A stretch of DNA of 64,000 nucleotides, taken from Actinostola sp. cb2023 (Eukaryota; Cnidaria; Anthozoa; Actiniaria; Actinostolidae). The stretch lies in NCBI GenBank assembly GCA_033675265.1, contig JAUJYZ010000372.1, positions 37,501-101,500 of the forward strand. The letters are read 5' to 3'. Shown here in pieces: positions 32,609 through 47,039 of this stretch. The notes under the pieces were generated by a model. It saw only the letters and a list, made by a program, of their open reading frames with translations, did not search any database and was not told the origin of the DNA. Made by a program: the position numbers and the translations under genes. Position 1 is the first letter of the stretch. Every line of letters starts with the position of its first letter.

Positions 32609-35044
32609 CTTCCCCGAACATGCTGCTACATGTCTCGTTTTCTTTGTACTTGGTGACGACCAGTTGGTGAAGAGACCACTTGGCCGAGTTCATGAGAGGA
32701 AGAGATTCTGGGTAAATCTGCTTCATGACGTCACGCAGTTGAATGCGATAGCCACGAGGAAGCCCCGTCTTCGTCAGATTGGTCTCGCTGAAGAAGTTGA
32801 GGTATTTGGGATGGTCGAAGTTATACTTGTACAGAGCTTCCTGTTCTGTGTTTTTGGTACGACGACGAACAACCTGGTAATAGAGGACAAAATGGATTGA
32901 AAAGATCAAAAATTAATTAGCCTGCGAAGCGGCTCTCCGATGTGGGGGGAAGGGAAGTGGTTGGGGAGAGGAGGAAAGGGGGAGGAGGAGTCCTCTCCTC
33001 CTACCCTTCCAGTCACCACCTCCTTCACCTCCACCCTTCCCCCTCAATAAACCCCATGCTGGAGAGCCGCTTCGCAGGCTAAAAATGTATAAATTCAGGG
33101 CACTGGCTTCCAGAAGAAGAACAAGGAGCTGAAAGATGAAGAAACTTGAAAAAGAAAGAAAACGAGAAGACGAAAGAGGAAGAGAAGGTTAAGGAGGGGG
33201 ACAAGGAGAAAAAGAATGACACTGGAAGAGGAGGAGGAAGAAAAGGCGAAACACATGAAGAATGCAGCCGGGAAGTATGGTGTTGCACAGATGAGCTACA
33301 GATCAATGATCAAGTCTTACCTTTTGAGTGCGATTCAGTGAAGGAAACCAAGGGTTCACTATTGTTTCCCTTTCGAAATCTATCGTCTGATAAGAATTCT
33401 TCCTGACGGCCACGTCCAAGTCAACCTTGTAATTGAGAAGATGATCATGGATCGTTCCAGCCACATCTTTGTGAATTTCCTGTCCATAGGAGGATTCCTT
33501 AGCTGTCCAGTACGTTGCTTGTATGTAACCGGAAGTTGCAACGCGCACCTCAACTATACTCCGTTATTGTAAAATATGTAGTCAAACATGTAATCGTAAT
33601 TGTATGGGGTGGAGACATAACGAAGGACTAGCGCGTAGGAAGGCATCCCACCGTAGAACTTATAGCCACTTTCGAAGTCATTCTCAAAGTGACGTCTTAA
33701 GGCCATTCCTGTGTTAAATTCAAATATACACACGGCATTTTTTATTCTTCTTGGTCGAGGTGTGTCGACATGATGAATGAGGTCCACGAAGGTGGCTGAC
33801 TCGGGACAGTCCACTCCACGAACAAGTTCAAAGGTACTTGAACCCATGGCCCACGCGCTGTCTAGGTAGTCGGTGAACATCTGCATGGGTGAATATCCTG
33901 AATAACATACAGCTGCTTCTTGAAGACTTAACTCGTAAACAATGCGAGCTCCTTGAAATTTGATGTTAAAAATTTGCATTCCAGTTGAAGATCGAACTCG
34001 AAAATCGAAACTCCAGCCCATATATTCTACATGACGGCCTTGAACAGAGTAGCGCTTTCCATCAGGCTCGAACAGACGCGGACCCCTTGCGGGCTTGGGT
34101 GGCTGGGGGACTCCCCTTCGCTGATACGTCGAGTAGATAGCCTCTTTCTCATTAGGGGCTCTTAAAAACACCTTCTGAAGAGAACCCCCATTGTAGGCAT
34201 TCATTAGCCGCTCAGCACTATCAAAGGTCTGGTTATTATAGTAGATCATTTCGGCTTTCCATAGAGCTGGGTCTGTACCAGGACAATCAAGTAATACCTC
34301 CAAACCCACAGGATGAATGTACATACCTGGTATGTCACGCACAAACCAAATCCACATCTTGTGCTGGCCGCTTTGTAAAGCTCCAGGTTGAGTGTCAGTC
34401 CAAGCCAAACATCGATCAGTACAGTTATGATAGGTGTACCCGTCGTAACTCTCTCGGAGAAGTTTGTAAATCTGTTTAGTTAGACTGACCATCATCTTCT
34501 CAATGATACCAAACTGGATGCTGGCAAAAACCCTTTTGTGAAAAAGAATAGGGTGTCCCAGTTTTGTGTACTTGATGGGTTTGTCTGTCGGCTCCACGAT
34601 GTACTCTTGGACGACGGGAACACCGTCGCCACCTCTGTTGACAATCACTTTGGCTTTTCGAACCGGCTTTGGACCACTGTTATCGAGGTATTGAAGCGTT
34701 AAATCTTTAGGTGGCTGTTGCAGTTCGATGAGGTAGATGTAATTAGTGGCAAGCGTTGCCTTTTCAAAAGGAGTCACGTTGAGTGAAGTCTTTCGAAGGA
34801 TGAAATCGCGAACTGCTATGATCTCTTTCGAAGTCAAGTCATCAAATATTCCATGTCGACCATCGAGGTCAACTTGTGGCATCGCATTTCTACCGACGGG
34901 GCATTCGTGAATATCACGTTTGGAGCTGCCATGGTCTTGATGAACAACAATGGCAAGAGCTATCACGAGAGCGATGCAGAGTATCACCAAGAAACAAACG
35001 GCGATGATAAGCCGTTTTATGATTGTAACGGGATTCTTTGTCAT
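32609..35044 (-). CDS. Membrane-anchored copper amine oxidase (AOC/VAP-1-like), frameshifted, C-terminus not found
   Basis: Would oxidise primary amines to aldehyde, H2O2 and ammonia at the cell surface. The preferred Met at 35044 is followed by an uncleaved signal-anchor (LIIAVCFLVILCIALVIALAIVV), as in vertebrate AOC3; an upstream in-frame ATG at 35089 exists. Catalytic features, numbered from 35044: YLD with Asp near 395, RGVDCP, CIFE, LRRH, and the topaquinone motif NYDY with Tyr near 483. At about 33557 the frame breaks after FYNNGV; a one-base loss explains it, because VRVATSGYIQATYW continues at once in another frame to a good donor after 33321. That part carries the copper-site HDH (TIHDHLLNYKVDLDVAV). 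Exon 32873-32609 adds HPKYLNFF and LPRGYRIQ. The last ~100 residues, including the third copper His, were not found. It may be a pseudogene, or the indel may be a sequencing error. Confidence 0.85.
32918..33083. mobile_element. MITE in amine oxidase intron
   Basis: Ends TTAGCCTGCGAAGCGGCTCTC and inverse GAGAGCCGCTTCGCAGGCTAA enclose purine-rich then pyrimidine-rich sequence. It is related by its ends to the MITEs at 16719 and 18479 and lies between two amine oxidase exons. Confidence 0.7.
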
Positions 35045-35342
35045 TGCAAATGGCTGGACTGCAACCAAGAAAGCATGGACTCGTTCCACAAATAGGATAA
35101 GGAATTCTCGTAACGACTATCAAATAGCCAATGCACTGTATCAGTAGTAGGGACCGGCTGATCCGAGTGAGGATCCAAAGTGAGGATCCAAAGTGAGGAT
35201 CCAAAATGAAGAGCCAAAATTAAATAATGAGCTGCATTAATTAAAAAGAGGATGTGACAGGTTTGTTATTGTTTTGATAAAGCCTCTATTGTGCTGCTTC
35301 GACGTCTGTTGTCTCCAACGGTTCACGGATACAACATTTACT

Positions 35343-36699
35343 ATGGAACTGAGATGTGGTCGAATTCTTCCTCCTTGGAGCCCAGGAAAGAAAAGGAAAC
35401 ACACAGCTGCTGAACGGCAGGAACCCGAGAAAATCAAGCTGGATACGATAGGCGATCTCTGTGAACGACTGAAAGAGTTAGATGTATGTGTATGGTCAAG
35501 AAAACTACAAGAGGTCAAATGTCTGTTCCGATTCCTATTTCTTTGGAAGTTGCTTGGAGGGCAAGAACAAGCGCGACGGTATGGAGAGCGGAATTGGGAG
35601 ATGGCTCCTTTCAAAAATGGCGAACAGATAGCAGATAGCACGTTTTGGCAGAATGTGTTGGTCATTGTTCGGTTCGTATTCGCATGAAAACTCAATATAT
35701 CCAGAAAAGAAACTTTTGGACCTGATCCCAACTGTAATGGACTGAGCAAGAGCATTCTATCCTCCCAAGCCATCCTGAATACAACTAGATGAAAGAATGT
35801 TTGGAAATCTTTGTCAAAGACCTCTTCAATTCCATGAGTTTTTACAAGATGAGAGAACTATCCAACGAAGTCTCCCTCCTGCATGAGCAAACAATTTTTG
35901 TTCGTGACAAAAAACTGTACTTCAGTACTATTGCAAGAGCATTGTCAGTGGAGTGCCTGCCTCGTACCCAGTCGCTTCTTCGGAGGGCAAGGGGAAGGGG
36001 AGGGGGGAGGGGGACGAGAAAGCGAAGCGCGCAAAGGAGCACGGGAAGGGAGAAAGAGTTTGATACCGAGATCTCACCTCTTAGTGAAAGCTCTCGAAGC
36101 GAGGAATTCAAGTCGTCGTCGTTTTCTTCGCCACCTTCAGCCATATTTATCTCATTTTAGGCCTTAAATTCGTCATTTAGTTCTATTTGTCAGAAATCGA
36201 CAACTTCGACCCAGATATCGACCACGATCTGCCAGGCGCTTCCCTTCCTCAGTTCGTCCTTCCCTTGCTCCTTTGCGATCCCCTCTAATCCCTTCCCATG
36301 GTGCTTTGCTCCCCAGTTCTTTTCGCTTTCTCGTCTCCCTCCCCCTCCCCTTCCCTCCCCCTCCGAAGAAGCGACTGGGTTCGAGGCAGGTGGAGTGCTT
36401 TATTAAAAAAGATATCAACACCTATCCTTGGGAACAAATGTTGAAAGAAGAGAAGAAATATTGTTCTTATTTTCCCGATATTGATGGTGGAGTTACAGTA
36501 CTAAGGTTTCCGTATGTGCATGGTATTTACTGCATCGGGTTCCTACGATTTTAAAATTTTGGAAACAGGGGAACGATTCTCGAGCTCTTCACGTGATGCT
36601 CGAGAAGCACTATTGCAACACAAAAGTAGAAGCCAATACTCTTCTGAAAACAGCGGCACCAAAAAACTATTTCAGCATTTAACTGTATTCGGAAGTTAG
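35343..36699 (+). pseudogene. Degraded unknown coding region, interrupted by a transposon
   Basis: Three coding-like stretches lie in order on the plus strand. The first is 35343-35687 (MELRCGRILPPWSPGKKRK..., 114 codons). The second is 35789 to the insertion at 35957 (MKECLEIFVKDLFNS... ending SVEC), continuing after it from 36390 as VECFIKKDINTYPWEQML. The third, in another frame at about 36569-36683, contains NDSRALHVMLEKHYCNTKVE. Removing the 433-bp element and one copy of its 9-bp duplication joins SVEC to FIKKD in frame, so the ORF was open when the element landed. Stops and frameshifts separate the three parts. I do not recognise the family; an old transposon ORF or a decayed host gene are both possible. 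Confidence 0.4.
35957..36389 (-). mobile_element. 433-bp TIR element with 9-bp TSD and exon-like cargo, copy 2
   Basis: Inverted copy of 31188-31621. The 9-mer GTGGAGTGC flanks it at 35948-35956 and 36390-36398. The exon-like cargo starts with ATG at 36144 on the minus strand. The two copies are nearly identical, so their transposition was recent or the cargo is conserved. Confidence 0.85.
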
Positions 36700-36950
36700 A
36701 TTTTCAAACCAAAAATCAAAACAATCATAACGCAGGAAGGAAAGAACTCTTTAGTTTGAACTGTTTGACCTCTTTATGATTAGTTTTTGTAACTTAAATG
36801 TTTGATCTCGATTGACTAACTTCAAATATTGAATGTAAATATTCACCAGTATATTTTGTAAATAAAATTTGTTATACACCTCAGACGACTATACTTCTTA
36901 CAATCACATTTTAAGTTGTAATTCAATTATCTGAAATATCAAGTCTGGGC

Positions 36951-37146
36951 TAGACTGTGAACAGTCCCCCTTTTCCCTCCAGACTCAGTCGAACGAGAGA
37001 AAAACAATCCCGGACGCGCGAGGATTGGGGAGAGTTCAGACGAGGATTGGGGAGAGTTCAGACTCTCCCCAATCCTCGCGCGTCCGGGATTGTTTTTCTC
37101 TCGTTCGACTGAGTCTGGAGGGAAAAGGGGGACTGTTCACAGTCTA
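36951..37146. mobile_element. Near-perfect hairpin MITE with TAGACTG ends and 9-bp TSD
   Basis: Arms of about 90 bp (TAGACTGTGAACAGTCCCCC inward through CCGGACGCGCGAGGATTGG) fold back around a short duplicated GAGGATTGGGGAGAGTTCAG. The 9-mer AGTCTGGGC flanks it at 36942-36950 and 37147-37155. It shares the TAGACTG end with the element at 4172-4333. Confidence 0.85.
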
Positions 37147-37540
37147 AGTCTGGGCAAGGCCTTTGTTCTTCCTGGATTGTTTTTGGTTCACTGGAACAAA
37201 GAAGAGTTCAATTCAAAACCGCAAAGTTCAAAAACAAACATTCATTCAACCTGACAAGAAATGGAGTCAGAATTATTCGCTATTGGTGATCGAAAAGCAA
37301 CGCATTGAATCCCAAAGCAAGAAAACTGTACCAAAGAAAACGATTTTATTTCACAAACTTTGGTAATTGCTTGGAACTGTTTTGTGTTATTGCTTAAAGC
37401 GGCAAATTGATTTTCAAAATTAAGAAGCGCGCAATTAGAATAATTAGTTATTTTCAATATTTTTGGCCGTAGGTCTGAATTGATCCGACTTTTCTGGCTT
37501 TTTTTATCCACAAAGCACGGACGTGAGATTCTGAGTTAAG

Positions 37541-38690
37541 GGCCGGACACACGGTGCAACATTGCGCGCAACATTGCACGCAACACGTATTGTTGCAGCG
37601 TGTGTCCATCTCTGCAACATATTGCGCGCAATGTTGCAGAAGTAGAATCGAGTCCTACTTCTGCAACAATGCGAGCAACAAATAGATCTTTTTCGAGATG
37701 CGATGGTCGCTGTCCAAAGTATCGCGGGCGAGCGTGGAAACGAGGCATATTCGGGCAAGAATACAAATCCTTTTCATCGTAAGAAAATGATAAAAGCTCC
37801 ATATTTTGTGCGATATTGCCTTTCCACGAAGAATTCAAGTGTCTCACCTGTTTCTTTACGATGTCAACAATGTATCAGCCGCCTGTATAGCAATGACTTG
37901 GCATTCTTGTAGTGTTTTTGGCTGTGAACTGAACACCGAACGTAAGATACAACTCGATGTCCCAGGTAACACAATTTTCCGTAGAACTAACAAGTAAACT
38001 CTACGTTTTTTAAACAGTACACTGCCTGATTTGAAAGAATATCTCTCGTACTTGGGAATACCAACGCGGTACAATAATATAGAAAGGTTTATTTATACAA
38101 TGGAAAAACTTGTTGATCATATCTAGCCGCCATCCAGTCTTGGCAAAGAAAATCGTGATATGAACAAATTGCAAAGAAACATCACCAAGATAACATTCAT
38201 TTACCATTATAAATCACTAACTTAAAGACTGGCTGGACTAAAAATCTCACTCATGCACCGTACTATCTACAACTTCAGTAAATGCAGCCTGTTCACACAA
38301 GCCAATTTAATATTCGGTGTTTTCACAGCCAAAAACACTACAGTAATGCATTGTTGACATCGTAAAGAAACAGGTGAGACACTTGAATTCTTCGTGGAAA
38401 GGCAATATCGCACAAAATATGGAGCTTTTATCATTTTCTTACGCTGAAAAGGATTTGTTTGATTACATTCTTGCCCGAATATGCCTCGTTTCCACGCTCG
38501 CCCGCGATACTTTGGACAGCGACCATCGCATCTCGAAAAAGGTCTATTACGTCGTATTACCGCGCGCTAGTCAATTGCGTGCAACATGTTGCATGAGGTG
38601 GACACACGCTGCAACAAAATTGCCAGCAATGTTGCGCGCAATGTTGCACCTTTATGCTGGGTGTTGCCGCTACTTGCCACACGTACGTAA
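37541..38690. mobile_element. Large foldback element with GCAACATTGCGCGCAA ends
   Basis: Outer ends are rich in GCAACATTGCGCGCAA-type palindromes. Inner arms of about 230 bp (about 37690-37925 and 38305-38550) are inverted copies, sharing for example CGATGGTCGCTGTCCAAAGT, GGCATATTCGGGCAAGAAT and CACCTGTTTCTTTACGATG. The roughly 380-bp centre is unique. The style (GGGCCGGACACACGGTGCAAC end) suggests a PIF/Harbinger-type non-autonomous element, but no clear target duplication was found. Confidence 0.6.
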
Positions 38691-38999
38691 TGTGTGACAT
38701 GTAGCTGATAGCCTAGCTTTGCTCTTTGCTCGTCTCTGGATTCAGTGTCGGCCTTATGAGCTTCGGTGAAGTGTTGCCTCGGCTCATTATTGCTGGCATG
38801 ACGCCGTGCTGAAGAGTCCCAGTAAGGACGAAACAGCTGTCCACGGCTGCATTCTAGTTGCGAGCGTTTTTCATGTCAGGTTTAGCTGACCGTTGTGCTA
38901 TGTGTTACTGTTGCTAGTCTGGCTAGTTGATATATGTAGCCCAGAAAGTCGTACACGGTCTTTCCTTACTGTTTTACTAGACTAGATCGATAAATAAAT

Positions 39000-39087
39000 G
39001 GCTGAATGGATGGAGTGATATGAGATAAAAAGGTAAAAAGGTTAGGGGACCGTCGAAAACCTAAAAAATACCCTAAAAAATACCAAG

Positions 39088-39161
<74 letters not shown>

Positions 39162-39295
39162 ACTCCCGTTGTCCAAGTGGTATGGGTGATCGGCGGTCCT
39201 TTTAGGGTCGAAAATATTTCCTGTGTGTACCTTTTAGGGTTCCGACACAAAAGTCAGTTACGTAACATGTGTCCGTACCTTTTAGGGTCAATTGA
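39000..39295. mobile_element. Poly-G element, copy 3, with 72-base G run
   Basis: A 72-nt uninterrupted G run (39089-39160) is followed by TACTCCC. It is flanked by AAAATACC repeats on the left and four TTTTAGGGT motifs on the right. The GGGG-TACTCCC junction links it to 26243-26654. The minus-strand poly-proline ORF is not a gene. Confidence 0.6.
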
Positions 39296-39934
39296 AAGAA
39301 CAGTAGAAAGATATTGTCCAGGCACTGATTAAACGTGAAGCAAAGAAGCGGTTTATTGTAATACAAAATGAATAGTAATAACATTCAATACATGCGAATA
39401 ACTAACAGCTTTGCCACCAGTGCAGCCGTAACGTCATTACATATTTTCAGTTACGCGTGAAAACCGTAAAAACAGTATATCACAACTAACAGCTTGTTTG
39501 ATTTTTTTAAATGCATATATGGCTTTCGTAGTAGCCAGAAATATACAATCAGGCAGGCTTTGTTCGAGCTCGCGGTACCATATTTTCCATAATCATATGC
39601 AGAATAATATTATCAATTAGATTTTGATTTAGATACTGGTATACACTAAATTGAAGAATCGTTGTCGGATTCAAAATCATGGAACATAGCTAGAAGCTGA
39701 GACCGCAAGGGATAGCTGGGAAAGTGGTAAATGAGTCAAATGACGCCGCTTATTCATTTCGTAATTTATTTCCCGAATATGTGTAGAATTTTGCTTAGAG
39801 AGATAATTTCTTTCCATAAACACCAAAAAAAATTTCTGGCTACATATCATCATAATTTACCGCTTACCCATACATCCTAGCGTTCTCAGCTTCAATGTTC
39901 TATGATTTTGAACCGGACAACGATTCTTCAATTT

Positions 39935-40009
39935 AGATTGTAAAGCGCATCTGGACTTTTAGGAAGATGCGCTATATAAATGTTGTATATTATTATTTAT
40001 TATTATTAT
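39935..40009 (+). repeat. Non-LTR retroelement/SINE-type 3' tail
   Basis: GATTGTAAAGCGCATCTGG, a spacer, GATGCGCTATATAAATG and an ATT-repeat end, matching the tail at 2885-2961. Confidence 0.55.
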
Positions 40010-40129
40010 ATATAGATCAGCATGGACTCACTGAATCGAAGTCATAACGGGACTCGCGCGTCTATAGTTGCGGCCGGTACCATTATAGAAATAAAAAGGT
40101 TTGCACATAGAATCATGTTATACGGTTTA

Positions 40130-40290
40130 GGGTTTACGAATTTTTCTCAGGCACTTCAGATGACGGTGAACACCGCCTAGGTTAGCGCTATCCCGGGCGC
40201 TATCCACAGGATAAGTCCTATCCAACGGATACAAATGAAATTGGATAACTGCATCAGTTTTATCCATCGCTAACCACCTTTCGCCGTGTA
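40130..40290. repeat. GCGCTATCC / GGATAA dispersed repeat
   Basis: TTAGCGCTATCC, GGGCGCTATCCACAGGATAA, and TATCCAACGGATA in a row, with a TTATCCATCGCTAACC end. The style is common in anthozoan intergenic DNA in my experience. It has no coding content. Confidence 0.4.
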
Positions 40291-40499
40291 ACCGGGACCT
40301 GTACAACAATACTATCGCACGTGTATCCTATATTAGACCCCCTCTAGCGCTACCGTCCGTGTGTCAGTCTAACCATAACAATGGTTCAATGGAAGGGAAG
40401 TGGGAAAATCAGCACTTGCATGAACAATAGATTTCTTTGCGCTAAAGAGATGGTGAACTCTCAATTTATATGCTACTTATGTCAATGATAAATCGTCAT

Positions 40500-41680
40500 C
40501 ATATTTACAATCATCATACATATCAAACTTATGTTATACAAAAGGTCATTGTTTCACATATGCAGATGAGGCGAGTCTTGTTTAGGCGAAAAACAGCATA
40601 ATTTTGATACATTTTTGCTTTTTACTGCATTGTTAAAATACAAATCAAAAACCTACCAACGGAATATAAAAGATGAATATGTAAGGAATGAATAAGCTGG
40701 CAATTCAAGCAAAAATAAATAGATTTGAAGGTGGCATTTTCCGTTTCTTCAAAGTCGATAGAACTGAAATTTCTGAAGAGATATAGGAGAGCGTAACATA
40801 CGCTACGCACTAAAACCCTCAGAAATCCTTGGGAATTGTGTCAATCAAAAACCTACCAACGGAATATAAAAGACGAATATGTAAGGAATGAATAAGCTGG
40901 CAATTCAAGCAAAAATAAATAGATTTGAAGGTGGCATTTTCCGTTTCTTCAAAGTCGATAGAACTGAAATTTCTGATGATAGGAGAGCGTGACATACGCT
41001 ACGCACTGAAACCCTCAGAAACCCTTGGGAATTGTGTCAATCAAAAACCTACCGCCAGATTCTAATGCTCTGTAATTGTACGCGCATTTTGATATAAAAT
41101 ACATGTATATTAAACTTAATTAAGCGGTGGCAAAATGAAATCTAAAACTCTTTGTTTGGTAATTGTGAACATCATATTGGTGCTCTGTATCGCGGTCTGT
41201 ATGTAGAAGCTACATAGGCCGGCGAATTCGCAAATAAATTATGGCTCGGAAAGGACGTTTTTTGAAGGCAATTTCCAATATTTACACGCACGAGATCAAT
41301 AGTGCGGACCCGGAACATTATAAGAAATAAAAAGCGTTATAGAATATAATACGGTTTAGGGCCAGGCACTTCAGATGACGGTGTTAGTTAGTTCGAATTT
41401 GTGATATATTTTCCCTTTGAGGAAACATATGCAGCTTTTTCCATCCTCTCTTATATTTTAGCTACCTGATTTACACATTGTCAAAGGAAAAATATGAATT
41501 CAGAAATGATAAACCAGTCACGTACGAATCTGCTTTATTTAGCGGTTGCTGGATCAATCGGGCCTCACGTGCATTAGTAAACAAAGCATTAACAAAAAAC
41601 GTTGTCCGCGTGATACTGGATCCCAACAGGAGCAAATGTTCAATGATGCAGGACATAAGTTTGATATGATATATATTATG
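40500..41680 (-). repeat. Dispersed repeat family 3, copy 3, with internal tandem duplication
   Basis: Inverted relative to copies at 21.9 and 24.6 kb. A unit of about 196 bp (ACCTACCAACGGAATATAAA to GGGAATTGTGTCAATCAAAA) occurs twice head-to-tail at about 40650-41045, but once in the 24.6 kb copy. Confidence 0.65.
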
Positions 41681-42039
41681 CTATTTTGACTCGGATCTAA
41701 TCAGACGAACGCGATACCATTGCAATAGTTATTCGTTGACAGTGTCGTATTCGTTGTGCATACTGGTCATTATTGGGTGTGGCTAAGGCGAGATGTATAT
41801 CCATGATTGCCTTGAGGCGTGGCTAGGTGCAGGGACATACTTGACCTCTAGGATGCATTCACACTACTGTCATGTTCTCTTGGGAGGGGAAGGGGAGGGG
41901 GAAGTCTTGAGAGGGGAAAGGAAGGGGGAAGTCTTGGGAGAGGAAGGGGAGGGGGAAGTTGCCTTGAGAAAAACAACAGCTTGCGTGAACAATAGATTTG
42001 ATTTGCGCGGCCAATGTGTGATGGTAATAACTACTGATA

Positions 42040-42301
42040 TACAGTCATTTGCAAAAATTCTGGCCGCTACGAAATATCAATATATCAATATATCGAGTGC
42101 ATTATGGGTAATTAAATAATCGAAAATTCCCCTAAAGCGGGTTAACGCCAGCAAAGTTGGTAGAAATATTTAGTATAATGTTTATTTTAGTCTTACGTTT
42201 GTTGTTTGTAAATTTTGCTTCATTTAATAGTATTAGTGATGCACCCGATATATTGATATATTGATATATCGTGGCGGCCAGAATTTTTGCAAATGACTGT
42301 A
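42040..42301. mobile_element. Tc1/mariner-like MITE
   Basis: Ends CAGTCATTTGCAAAAATTCT and inverse AGAATTTTTGCAAATGACTG, each preceded or followed by TA, fit a TA target duplication. It lies about 500 bp upstream of the VWC gene B promoter. Confidence 0.6.
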
Positions 42302-42761
42302 TAATATATATATGTGAATGAAGTAATTAATGTACAAGGTGGATCAACGACAGAGGCGGCGTCACCTGACACCCACGCAGTTAGTTTTATGCTGCTGCTA
42401 TTCGAAGTATGAAGCATCATAGTTTACGTATGGAATGGCTAAGAAGGGCTAGACCGCGTATTGTGTTTACTGCCGTATAACTTAAGATATCGTTACTAGT
42501 ATCGTAGTTTTTCTTGGAATAAAACACATGAGACATCGAAAATGATAAATCCACAAAGTATCATGATTATATGTTATATTAAATATTTGTGTAACGGGCG
42601 ATGAATGGCACAGCGTCACATCTGCTACGTTACTGGACGCACATTCTTAGCATTTGTAATGCAAACCACAGTGGTTTCATTACGTACTTAGTTTCCATGG
42701 AAACCAGCCGGATATAGGGGGCTTTAATTGGCGTGTGATGCACCGACGGTGTGGTGCTGGT

Positions 42762-42769
42762 TATATAAA
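42762..42769 (+). promoter_or_regulatory. TATA box of VWC gene B
   Basis: TATATAAA lies 81 bp upstream of the ATG at 42851, which itself sits in CACCATGG, a strong Kozak context. Confidence 0.65.
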
Positions 42770-42850
42770 CGTGGTATTCAATCCATCTAGTCAGATTTAA
42801 CATCGATTCACAGAGCAAAGTTCTTCGCACAATAAAGCTGTACAGACACC

Positions 42851-46204
<3,354 letters not shown>

Positions 46205-46879
46205 CTCCTCACAGATCATGACTGTATATTTAGGTAATTATCCTACATTATGTGCGCCATATTATAAACGGGTATTCTAAGTGTAATGCACTGACTACGC
46301 TATAAGATAAGATCATGGTAGTGGATGTTGTACACCACAACCTTGTACGATATTGTGCTCGTTAATTGATCGTTAGATTCAGTTCTGGCGCCGATTAAAT
46401 CGGCCAGAAACCAATTAAAGATGCCTGCAGCTGGGTAGTGGCCGTAGCGGTCAGAAAACGTTCAATTCTTATTCATTAATTGTGCTTCTACCAAATGGAG
46501 ACCTTTGTTTCTTATATGATATACATACTGTTCAATGAATGAAACGTGCACGATTACTACGAGATTTCCCGAACTATAAATAAAACGGGAAGTTCCTGGT
46601 CACGCCGGACATTCTCATGAATCCATTGCAGTTGGCGAAAGGGTTTGAATGGAAGACTTTACTAGTGAAATAGATATGCAGAGGTAAACGCGGCGGTTAC
46701 AGTATGTTGTGGCTAAACTAATTCGTCGCCGGTGTAGTGGTAGACCACATTAGAACCTTTATATCAGAAAATCTGGCATCGACACCCCTGGCTGCAAAAA
46801 CCTGTTTAACCTGATTACAAGACTTGTTTATCGTCACGAAATTAATGTTCTTTTTTCTCTCCTTTTTACAGCATTACAA

Positions 46880-46960
46880 AGAGAAACTGGAGAAAAGAGA
46901 AAAGGGGAAAAAAATGGAAAAGAGAAAAGAGAAAAGAGAAAAGAGAAAAGATAGATTAAA
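46880..46960 (+). repeat. (GAAAA)n purine-rich simple repeat
   Basis: Runs of AAAAGAGAAAAG follow an acceptor-like CTTTTTACAG at 46872. It could be a K/R-rich terminal exon of VWC gene B or simple sequence. Confidence 0.6.
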
Positions 46961-47039
46961 GTGTACTTTGCATTCGTAATTGTAAACAGACTTCGACATA
47001 TTAGTTGAAATAAAGCACGATAATTAAATAATGAGAAGT

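Noticed and set aside
46724..46800. tRNA-like sequence (GGTGTAGTGGTAGACCAC, then a CATCGACACCCC segment)
   Set aside because: The A-box-like part is suggestive, but I could not pair acceptor and anticodon stems into a cloverleaf, so I do not call a tRNA.
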